Translations under genes and position numbers: made by a program | Shown: piece by piece, positions 1-5,043 of the stretch | How the letters are laid out: every line of letters begins with the position of its first letter | How positions within the stretch are numbered: position 1 is the first letter of the stretch | DNA from: Burkholderiales bacterium | Lineage (GTDB): Bacteria > Pseudomonadota > Gammaproteobacteria > Burkholderiales > SG8-39 | Length of the DNA: 8,962 nucleotides | Direction of reading: 5' to 3' | Assembly: GCA_017880745.1 (NCBI GenBank) | Contig: JADGRR010000094.1 | Coordinates: 1 to 8,962, forward strand | Notes under the pieces: model-generated | The model's database searches: none | Told to the model about the DNA's origin: nothing | Seen by the model: only the letters and a program-made list of their open reading frames with translations

Positions 1-34
1 TTCGTGCTGGTAATTGTCTTTATATTGTTTCATT

Positions 35-40
35 AGGAGG
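35..40 (+). promoter_or_regulatory. Shine-Dalgarno AGGAGG that decides a TTG start
   Basis: A consensus AGGAGG lies four bases before the TTG at 45. It is the reason for preferring this rare start over the ATG at 75. Confidence 0.6.
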
Positions 41-44
41 TAGT

Positions 45-548
45 TTGAATACAAGCCAAGTTCCGAATTTGATTATGAATCCGTTTTTGATGTGGAGCCG
101 ACTCGCGTGGAAGACCGGTGAAATGGCAATCGCTGCGACGCAAGTCATCGGCCGCCGGACGACCCGCTTCGCGCTCGCCGGTCCCCTGCCAAGTGCGCCC
201 GACCAGCGCGAGTTCGCCTTGATGGGCCGCGAAAAAGGCGAAGCCGCGCTGGAATCGGCGCGAGCCGTCGGCGTGCGCATGCTGGCGCTGAACCAGCAGT
301 TCGTGGCGCTTGCGTTCAAACAGATGCTGTCGGCGTCGGCAGCGCTGATGTCGATCGCCGCGAGCCGCACCGCCGCCGAGTCTGTCGAGCGCCAATCGAA
401 GCTCGCGCGCGAGACGCTGGCCACCACGGTCGCTGTGGCGTCAAAGCTGTCCGCCTCCACGGCCCAGCTCGCGCAGCGCGCGTTAAAACCTGTGCACACG
501 CGCGTCAGCGCAAATGCCAGGCGGCTTGGCAAGAAAAAGGCGAAGTAG
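45..548 (+). CDS. Phasin-family (PHA granule-associated) protein
   Basis: This 167-residue protein is Ala-rich and mostly helical, with no signal peptide or membrane segment. It begins with a short hydrophobic stretch (NPFLMWSRLAWKTGEM, about residues 12-27), continues as long amphipathic helices, and ends in a basic tail (KKKAK). This layout and size fit the small phasin-family proteins of Betaproteobacteria, which coat polyhydroxyalkanoate granules in the cytoplasm and influence their size and number. I chose the TTG at 45 because a perfect AGGAGG (35-40) lies four bases upstream. The next start, ATG at 75, has no comparable site and would remove ten residues. A TATATT at 21-26 could be a -10 box, but the matching -35 would fall off the window edge. 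The family call rests on general resemblance and composition, since phasins are poorly conserved. Confidence 0.75.
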   Translation: MNTSQVPNLIMNPFLMWSRLAWKTGEMAIAATQVIGRRTTRFALAGPLPSAPDQREFALMGREKGEAALESARAVGVRMLALNQQFVALAFKQMLSASAALMSIAASRTAAESVERQSKLARETLATTVAVASKLSASTAQLAQRALKPVHTRVSANARRLGKKKAK

Positions 549-616
549 CTTTCGCTGCCGGCCGCGAGTCATCATTTGCGCAGATCGTTTTTTGGTCCGT
601 ATCACAGGAAAATCAC

Positions 617-721
617 ATGGATATCCAAAGTGACGCCGCTGCTGCGATCAATAGACATGAAGGTGATGAAGTGACCGCAGCGATCGAACGTTGCCGCATT
701 CTCGCGCAACGAGGCAAATAG
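617..721 (+). CDS. Possible 34-residue small protein
   Basis: A short ORF opens with ATG at 617 and closes with TAG at 719-721. AGGAAA (606-611) lies five bases upstream of the start. The predicted product is charged and helical (begins MDIQSDAAAAINRHEGDE, ends ILAQRGK), with one cysteine and no signal or membrane segment. It sits in the 210-base gap between the phasin gene and the lipoprotein gene, 37 bases before the latter and on the same strand. It could be a real small protein, a leader ORF for the lipoprotein gene, or a chance ORF in GC-rich DNA. I do not recognise the family. The support is only the ribosome binding site and the plausible position. Confidence 0.3.
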   Translation: MDIQSDAAAAINRHEGDEVTAAIERCRILAQRGK

Positions 722-758
722 GCTTGGCGCGCCTGCGCATTGGCCACAGGGAGCAATA

Positions 759-1529
759 GTGAAAGCCAGGACCGTCGCAATAATCAAGGTTTTTGCCGTG
801 TCATGGATACTGGCATTGGCGGCGTGCGGCGGCAGTGGTGGAAATGACGGCGCTGCGCCTGCGCCGCGTTCCGCCAGTGCGGAAGGGCTGTGGATCGGAA
901 GCACAAGCACATCCCGTTCAGTAACGGGCATTGTCCTCGACGACGGCACATATTGGATTCTGTACTCCGTTCCCCACGCCAGCTCTTTCATCGCCGGCGT
1001 TGTTCAAGGCACCGGTACCTCCATCAACGGCAGCTTCTCCTCCGCCGACAGCATCGACTTCAATGTCGAAGGGCAGGGCATCAACGACGCCACGCTGGCT
1101 GCAAGCTACGCGGCCAAGCAAAGCTTCGATGGGTCGGTAACCTACCCCGGCCTGAATCAGGCATTCACCTTCACCAGCTCGTATAACGCGGAGTACGACC
1201 AGACCCCAAGCGTGTCTGCCATCGCCGGCACCTACACCGGGATCGCTTCCGTTGCGGGCAGCAATGAGTTGACAACGATCGTAGTCAGTTCGCCGGGGAT
1301 AGTTGCCGGCACCGGAACCGGCGGTTGCAAGTTCCTGGGAACTGCCGTGCCGCGCGCAACAGGCAATATGTACGATCTGTCGGTTGTTTTTGGCGGCGGC
1401 GTCTGCCCAAGCGGTACGAGTACAGTCACCGGCATCGGCTACTTTGACTCGAGCGCACAGCGTTTCTACGTGGCCGCGCTCAACAAATCCAGAAGCAACG
1501 GCCTCATCTTCGTCGGCATCAGGTCCTGA
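759..1529 (+). CDS. Secreted beta-rich lipoprotein, unknown function
   Basis: The 256-residue product starts at GTG 759, with AGGGAG (748-753) five bases upstream. It has a basic N-terminus, a hydrophobic stretch and a lipobox ending LAAC, so Cys23 is the likely lipidated residue. A Gly/Ser/Asn-rich spacer follows, as in many exported lipoproteins. The rest is rich in Gly, Ser and Thr with alternating hydrophobic residues, typical of beta structure. It appears to have two similar halves, each opening with a 'G-x-[YW]-x-G' strand (EGLWIGS near 43, GTYTGIAS near 156), suggesting a duplicated or two-lobed lipocalin-like fold. Two cysteines in the second half (KFLG and PSGT contexts) could form a disulfide in the periplasm. 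It resembles uncharacterised Burkholderiales lipoproteins with a 'TGIVLDDGTYWILYS'-like segment. Binding partner and role cannot be read from the sequence. Confidence 0.8.
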   Translation: MKARTVAIIKVFAVSWILALAACGGSGGNDGAAPAPRSASAEGLWIGSTSTSRSVTGIVLDDGTYWILYSVPHASSFIAGVVQGTGTSINGSFSSADSIDFNVEGQGINDATLAASYAAKQSFDGSVTYPGLNQAFTFTSSYNAEYDQTPSVSAIAGTYTGIASVAGSNELTTIVVSSPGIVAGTGTGGCKFLGTAVPRATGNMYDLSVVFGGGVCPSGTSTVTGIGYFDSSAQRFYVAALNKSRSNGLIFVGIRS

Positions 1530-1617
1530 CACCCGAACCGGCAGCAGACGAAAAGTGCGCCGAAGCATGTTTGCCGCGCGAGGAATATTCGCGCCATCGC
1601 TTGATTGAGGATATCCA

Positions 1618-2010
1618 ATGCTCAACCACGAATTGCGACAAGACGACGGGGTACTGGTGCTGCATCCGGAAGGGCGGCTCGAAGCGGCGGATTTCACAGC
1701 CCTGGCGAGCAGCGTCGATGCTTATCTGGAGCAACACGGGACGCTGCGCGGGGTTTTGATACGCGCAAAATCGTTTCCCGGCTGGAAAGACTTCGGCGCG
1801 CTGCTTGCTCACCTGAAGTTCGTCAAGGAGCATCATCGGAGAATCGAGAAAGTTGCGGTCGTCGCCGACGGCGCGTTCGCGAATATCATGCCGAACCTTG
1901 CAAATCATTTCGTCCACGCGCAGGTGCAGCACTTCGACCTCGCGCGCGAGGACGCGGCGTGGGAATGGCTCAGGCAAATCGGCGACGCGCAGCGGCGCCC
2001 CGCCGCGTGA
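1618..2010 (+). CDS. SpoIIAA-like (STAS-fold) protein
   Basis: This 130-residue cytoplasmic protein has the pattern of the SpoIIAA-like family (Pfam PF11964, recalled from memory). A short N-terminal strand (VLVLHPEGRLEAADF, about residues 12-26) leads into a helix, then the core strand LRGVLIRAKSFPGW (about 43-56), the helix DFGALLAHLKFVKEHHRRIEKVAVVAD, and a C-terminal region containing FDLAREDAAWEWLRQ. Members are small alpha/beta proteins related to anti-sigma-factor antagonists, but most lack a proven partner, and no serine in the usual phosphorylation context is obvious here. GAGG (1607-1610) lies seven bases before the ATG. It follows the lipoprotein gene by 88 bases and faces dgt. There is no adjacent kinase or sigma factor to support a partner-switching role. 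The sigma gene at 5044 is too far away to infer a link. Confidence 0.8.
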   Translation: MLNHELRQDDGVLVLHPEGRLEAADFTALASSVDAYLEQHGTLRGVLIRAKSFPGWKDFGALLAHLKFVKEHHRRIEKVAVVADGAFANIMPNLANHFVHAQVQHFDLAREDAAWEWLRQIGDAQRRPAA

Positions 2011-2166
2011 CCGGAATGACCCATAGCGCCCAACGCGGCGGGCGCAATTGCCCCGGGTTGCAGCGCTCGCTGGATGAACCCGGCGTATTGCGCTGAGTGC
2101 CGGTACCGAGTAAAGAGAGGCAACGGCGCCTGTCGCACCTGAACGGGAGAGGGGCCGTTTGGTCGC
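2011..2166. other. Convergent intergenic gap with weak dyad
   Basis: This gap separates the ends of two converging genes. The best dyad pairs AACGGC (2122-2127) with GCCGTT (2154-2159), and a smaller AACGG/CCGTT pair lies inside it (2142-2159). Either could act as a weak shared terminator, but there is no real U-tract, so I do not call one. Confidence 0.25.
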
Positions 2167-3534
2167 TCACGCTCTTTCCTCCAACGCCCTCAGCTTCGCC
2201 ACCACGGCCACCGCGTACGAGTCCGTCATGCCGGAGACGAAGTCGGTGATCGCGAGCACGCGCGCGTAGAGATCGACGGCTGGCCGGCCATCTGCGCAGA
2301 GGAACTGTCCCGGCAGAAACCCCAGTATCGCGCGGGCGCGGGGCAGCGACGCACCGGTCACGGCGGCCTCGACCGCACCGACGAACGCATCCAGCAGCGC
2401 CCCCAGGATCGCCGCGCCCGGGCTCTGCAAATTCAACACCACCGCCGACTGGTAGACCCGGTCGCGCGCGAGCACGCGAAACGCCTCGAGCGCCTCGGCG
2501 TGCGGAATCAGGGCGATCAGCTCCTCGTCGAATTCGCCTGCGAGCATCGCCTGCTCGCGCGCGGCAAAAGCCTCCGCCGCCTCCGTCACCAGCGCGTCTA
2601 TGGTTCGCGCGCGCAGGTACTCGACGCGCTTTTCGTCGGTCGAAATCGCGCCTGCCTTTTGCCACGCAGCCGGGTCGGCCACGATGCCGCGATAGAGCGG
2701 TTCGATTTCGGCGTAACTCACCTCTCCCGCGCGGAACGCGTCCTCGACGTCGATCACGCAGTAGCTGATGTCGTCCGCCGCTTCCACCAGGAAAGCGAGC
2801 GGATGGCGGCACCAGCAGAGGGCGCCCGCGCGCCGCCGGGTGAGTCCGGTCGCCTGCGCCACCGCATCGAAGCGCTCGCGGTCGGCGTGAAAGAAGTTGT
2901 GCTTCTTGCCGGAGATGCCCGCGGGCGCAGCAAACGCAAGGTGCGCAGGGCGCGGGTACTTCGCCACCGCGCCGAGGGTGGCGCAGGTGAGCTGCATCCC
3001 GCCAGCATTGTCGGGCATTCCCAAGCGCGCGAGGATCCTGAAGGTTTGGGCATTGCCCTCGAAGCGCTCGAAGTCGGCCCGTTCCTCCGCCGAGAGGCGC
3101 GCGAGGACCGAACGGCCCAATTCGGAGGTGTCGAACCAGGACCGAATGGCCGACTCCCCGGCATGCCCGAACGGCGGGTTGCCGATGTCGTGCGCGAGGC
3201 ACGCCGCCGCAACGATGGCGCCGAAATCGCCTGCCGTGTACCCGGTCCCGGGCATCTCCGGGTGCGCTCGAAGAACGTGATCGCCCGCAAGCACGCCGAG
3301 CGAGCGGCCGACCGAGGCGACCTCCAGGCTGTGCGTCAGGCGCGTGCGCACATAGTCGTTCTTCGCCAGCGGGAACACCTGCGTCTTGTCCTGCAGCCGC
3401 CGGAACGCGGAGGAAAAGACGATGCGGTCGAAGTCGCGCTGGAATTCCGAGCGCGGGCCGACGCCGGCCACGGGCGGGCCGCCCAGGCGGTGATGGGAAA
3501 GAAGCGATGGCCAGTGCATGCGGTCGCGCGACAT
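2167..3534 (-). CDS. dgt: Deoxyguanosinetriphosphate triphosphohydrolase (dGTPase)
   Basis: HD-superfamily enzyme that hydrolyses dGTP (or dNTPs more generally) to the nucleoside and triphosphate in the cytoplasm, affecting dNTP pools. Counting from the ATG at 3534 (455 residues), the N-terminus carries the family signature FRRLQDKTQVFPL followed by VRTRLTHSLEVASVGR with metal-binding His68. The HD pair is His115-Asp116 in CLAHDIGNPPFGHAGE, with His124 and Glu127 as the likely catalytic residues. EGNAQTFRI and the acidic EAADDISYCVIDVEDA (Asp254/255, fourth metal ligand) follow. All expected metal ligands are present, so it should be active. Length is within the family range. The frame extends to a TTG at 3555, and ATG at 3519 is another possible start. 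I prefer ATG 3534, though no start has a strong Shine-Dalgarno. Some dGTPases limit phage replication by depleting dGTP, but nothing nearby points to that role here. Confidence 0.95.
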   Translation of the reverse strand: MSRDRMHWPSLLSHHRLGGPPVAGVGPRSEFQRDFDRIVFSSAFRRLQDKTQVFPLAKNDYVRTRLTHSLEVASVGRSLGVLAGDHVLRAHPEMPGTGYTAGDFGAIVAAACLAHDIGNPPFGHAGESAIRSWFDTSELGRSVLARLSAEERADFERFEGNAQTFRILARLGMPDNAGGMQLTCATLGAVAKYPRPAHLAFAAPAGISGKKHNFFHADRERFDAVAQATGLTRRRAGALCWCRHPLAFLVEAADDISYCVIDVEDAFRAGEVSYAEIEPLYRGIVADPAAWQKAGAISTDEKRVEYLRARTIDALVTEAAEAFAAREQAMLAGEFDEELIALIPHAEALEAFRVLARDRVYQSAVVLNLQSPGAAILGALLDAFVGAVEAAVTGASLPRARAILGFLPGQFLCADGRPAVDLYARVLAITDFVSGMTDSYAVAVVAKLRALEERA

Positions 3535-3621
3535 GGGCGACCATCTTACGGGCAAATGCGCCGCCGGTGCAGCGGCGCAAGGTTACGCCATGACATCCAC
3601 GAGTGGTCCCTATACAAGACA

Positions 3622-3687
3622 GATGAAAGCGATGAAATGAAAGTAATGAAAGAAAGTAATGAAAGGGAAATGAAAGGAAATGAAAGG
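3622..3687 (+). repeat. Purine-only tandem array, unit around AATGAAAGG
   Basis: This tract contains almost no pyrimidines except T. AATGAAAGG occurs at 3658-3666, 3669-3677 and 3679-3687, a period of 10-11 bases, with more degenerate ATGAAA copies upstream from 3623. The last unit runs directly into the first GGGGTCGGGTTGGG element. Confidence 0.8.
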
Positions 3688-3750
3688 GGTCGGGTTGGGG
3701 GAAAAGTGAAAGGGGTCGGGTTGAGAAGAATGAAAGGGGTCGGGTTGGGG
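3681..3750 (+). repeat. Three tandem copies of TGAAAGGGGTCGGGTTG element
   Basis: Copies begin at 3681, 3707 and 3731, so the period is 24-26 bases. Each has the core TGAAAGGGGTCGGGTTG, followed by a variable G/A-rich spacer. The tract has closely spaced runs of three to five Gs on the + strand (for example 3686-3689, 3692-3694, 3697-3701), so G-quadruplex formation is possible, though the spacers between copies are about ten bases. Confidence 0.85.
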
Positions 3751-3779
3751 AATTCAGCAATAGTTCCCGCCCCGACCCT
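3736..3779. repeat. Degenerate hairpin of the G-rich element
   Basis: The third + strand copy (GGGGTCGGGTTGGGGAATT from 3736) is followed, after a short loop, by an imperfect inverted copy ending at 3779 (AGTTCCCGCCCCGACCC on the + strand). It has the same layout as the perfect hairpin downstream but with several mismatches, as expected for an older copy. Confidence 0.6.
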
Positions 3780-3827
3780 TGTGTTCCCTCCTTGTGTTCC
3801 CTCGACCCTTGTGTTCCCTTGTGTTCC
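3777..3827 (-). repeat. Four copies of CCTTGTGTTCC
   Basis: CCTTGTGTTCC occurs at 3777-3787, 3790-3800, 3807-3817 and 3817-3827. On the minus strand this reads GGAACACAAGG and leads straight into the inverted GGGTCGGGGCGGG core at 3763-3779. Copies one and three are also joined to GGGTCG, so part of the core has been copied along with the unit. Confidence 0.85.
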
Positions 3828-3894
3828 TTTGCCAGAATGTGGATTCGCGCCGCGTCGTAAGCGGTCTCAGCCGCAGGCGTCGCCGAACTGTGCG

Positions 3895-3944
3895 AAAGGG
3901 GTCGGGTTGGGAATTTCAAGAATAATTCCCAACCCGACCCCTTT
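3895..3944. repeat. Perfect 21-bp-stem hairpin of the G-rich element
   Basis: The left arm 3895-3915 and right arm 3924-3944 are perfect reverse complements (21 bp), separated by an eight-base loop, TCAAGAAT (3916-3923). The arm reads AAAGGGG-TCGGGTTGGG-AATT. A stem of this length without mismatch suggests recent origin or active upkeep. It resembles REP/BIME-type palindromes, which in other bacteria are spread by IS200-like (RAYT) transposases. No transposase is in this window, so that origin is inferred. Confidence 0.9.
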
Positions 3945-3978
3945 TGGACCCTTTTGGACCCCTTTTGGACCCCTTTTG
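3939..3978 (-). repeat. Four-copy CCCTTTTG stutter array
   Basis: CCCTTTTG occurs at 3939-3946, 3949-3956, 3960-3967 and 3971-3978, with periods of 10, 11 and 11. On the minus strand it reads CAAAAGGG(G)TC, which is the beginning of the adjacent element, repeated outward from its edge. Confidence 0.85.
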
Positions 3979-3984
3979 ACCAGG

Positions 3985-4031
3985 AAGAATAATTCCCAAC
4001 CCGACCCCTTTTGAGGGACCCTTTTGAGGGA
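3985..4031 (-). repeat. Solitary inverted element plus 13-bp tandem duplication
   Basis: 3985-4013 is an exact 29-base direct repeat of 3918-3946 (loop end, right arm and trailing G), so half of the hairpin unit has been copied again. It is followed by a perfect 13-base tandem duplication, CCCTTTTGAGGGA, at 4006-4018 and 4019-4031. The second copy ends seven bases before the ATG of the next gene. Confidence 0.85.
4026..4030 (+). promoter_or_regulatory. Shine-Dalgarno GAGGG derived from a repeat unit
   Basis: GAGGG lies inside the second copy of the 13-base duplication, seven bases before the ATG at 4038. It supports ATG 4038 rather than the TTG at 4011, which is within the repeat itself and would place nine extra residues ahead of the signal peptide. 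Confidence 0.55.
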
Positions 4032-4037
4032 CCAACG

Positions 4038-4604
4038 ATGTTCCGCAGCCTGTTTTCAGTGATGGTCTTTCTTGGCCTTGCCGCCGGCGCGCATGCGTCG
4101 GATTGCGCCGGCGATATCAGGTTGCGCGATGCGCCCATCGATCTCGTCGGTGAATTCACCAACATGCGCTATACCGAGGAACACGCCTACGGCTATTCCG
4201 TCGAGCTATGGCGGTCGGGCAAATGCTTGTTTGGTCTTTTTCTCGCAGCCGAAGGTCTGGCCGGCGATACGCCAACCGGGCTCATCGAGAATTTGAAGTT
4301 CGATTCCCGCTCCGGAGCGATAGCGTTCGTTGCTCGACTCACGCTGGGCAGGCTCACGGCAAAAAACCTGGACAACGTCGAGTCGCGCGACGTGTATCGA
4401 TTTTCGGGAAAACTAAACAAGAACTCGCTTCGCGGCACCGTTCACCACACCAACGCGCTGTTGCCACAGCATCCCGGCGAGTCAGCAACGGTTGTCCTCA
4501 GACGGTCTCAAAAAAACACAGACGCATTGCGCTCGGTTGCAACTTTCCGCGAGTGGGAACGCGAGGTGCGCCGAATGCTCGAACTCAGGGGACCGAAATG
4601 GTAG
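4038..4604 (+). CDS. Periplasmic protein of unknown function
   Basis: I do not recognise this 188-residue protein. A signal peptide is clear: MFRS, a hydrophobic core FSVMVFLGLAAG, then an AHA cleavage site, giving a mature protein starting near Ser21-Asp-Cys. The mature part has two cysteines (Cys23 and Cys63 in SGKCLFGLF) that could pair in the periplasm. Its centre is beta-rich (YGYSVELWRSGKCLFGLFLAAEG, IAFVARLTLG, DVYRFSGKLNKNSLRGTVHHTN), suggesting a small barrel or sandwich. The basic helical C-terminus contains a WEREVRRMLELR segment. It precedes the cupin gene by 31 bases on the same strand and may be cotranscribed. No promoter is evident: the DNA directly upstream is the repeat mosaic, which also seems to provide the ribosome binding site. 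Confidence 0.8.
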   Translation: MFRSLFSVMVFLGLAAGAHASDCAGDIRLRDAPIDLVGEFTNMRYTEEHAYGYSVELWRSGKCLFGLFLAAEGLAGDTPTGLIENLKFDSRSGAIAFVARLTLGRLTAKNLDNVESRDVYRFSGKLNKNSLRGTVHHTNALLPQHPGESATVVLRRSQKNTDALRSVATFREWEREVRRMLELRGPKW

Positions 4605-4635
4605 TCTTCAAGCCTGTAGAGCGGGAGGTGTCAGC

Positions 4636-4965
4636 ATGCAAATGTCGGGAATTCCTTTCGGCACCACCGATTGGTCGCAAATCCAGCCAACCGAACACAA
4701 AGGCGAAAGCGGCGTGGCCTACTGGCGCACCCGGAACTTCGGGCCCATCCGCGTGCGCATGGTCGAGTACACGCCAGGCTATGTCGCCGATCATTGGTGC
4801 GTCAAGGGCCACGTGCTCTTGTGCACCGAAGGCGAGCTGCACACCGAACTCCAGGACGGGCGCAAATTCACGCTAAGGCCGGGCATGAGCTACCAGGTTG
4901 CGGACAACGCCGAGCCGCACCGCTCCTGCACCGAAGTTGGCGCAAAGCTGTTCATCGTCGATTGA
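4636..4965 (+). CDS. DHCW-motif cupin-fold protein
   Basis: This 109-residue single-domain cupin is cytoplasmic, with no signal peptide. The family signature is DHWC at residues 52-55, followed by KGH at 57-59. Then come a 'TEGELHTELQDGR' turn (about 64-76), GMSYQVAD (83-90) and EPHRS (93-97), where His95 is a likely second metal-side residue. It matches, from memory, small proteins annotated as 'DHCW motif cupin fold protein' over the full length, including the N-terminal IPF-TTDW-PTEHKGE segment. Substrate and reaction are not established for this family to my knowledge. I use ATG 4636 because GGGAGGTG (4623-4630) lies five bases upstream. The frame is open from ATG 4492, but the extra 48 residues look like out-of-frame translation of the preceding gene. 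Confidence 0.88.
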   Translation: MQMSGIPFGTTDWSQIQPTEHKGESGVAYWRTRNFGPIRVRMVEYTPGYVADHWCVKGHVLLCTEGELHTELQDGRKFTLRPGMSYQVADNAEPHRSCTEVGAKLFIVD

Positions 4966-5006
4966 AATGCGTGTCCCAAGCCTGTCCGGATCGCGAACTG
5001 AGCGCT

Positions 5007-5032
5007 AACCCCGTTTCCATCTGCCGAGCGTT
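5007..5032 (+). promoter_or_regulatory. Candidate ECF promoter of the sigma gene
   Basis: AACCCCGTTT (5007-5016), eleven variable bases, then GCGTT (5028-5032). AACC and CGTT would be the -35 and -10 boxes, 18 bases apart, which resembles ECF promoters with an AAC-type -35. The same arrangement recurs at 6171-6196. Transcription would start near 5038-5040, only a few bases before the GTG at 5044, so the mRNA may be almost leaderless. Autoregulation is typical of ECF sigma genes. Confidence 0.5.
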
Positions 5033-5043
5033 AGAGCGTTAAC

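Larger units (their letters stand above)
3535..4037. other. Long non-coding region with repeat mosaic
   Basis: About 500 bases lie between the divergent starts of dgt and the periplasmic-protein gene. From 3622 to 4031 most of it is made of short repeats (listed separately). The stretch 3835-3890 looks non-repetitive. ORFs crossing this region are repetitive or shadow dgt, so I consider it non-coding. No convincing sigma-70 promoter was found for either flanking gene. Confidence 0.7.

Noticed and set aside
570..595. Terminator after the phasin gene (T-run at 587-592)
   Set aside because: No stable GC-rich hairpin directly precedes the T-run.
918..1697. 259-codon minus-strand ORF over the lipoprotein gene
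   Set aside because: It is opposite a gene with a lipobox and Shine-Dalgarno, and has no start signals or recognisable domain.
3622..4031. CRISPR array
   Set aside because: The repeats are directly abutting or of 10-13 base period, of mixed orientation, without unique spacers of constant length and without cas genes.
1970..4165. Very long minus-strand ORF (731 codons) and a 504-codon + strand ORF (2500-4014) over dgt
   Set aside because: Both overlap dgt, which has all family motifs. They are Arg-rich, lack ribosome binding sites, and their ends cross the repeat mosaic. They are open only because the DNA is GC-rich.
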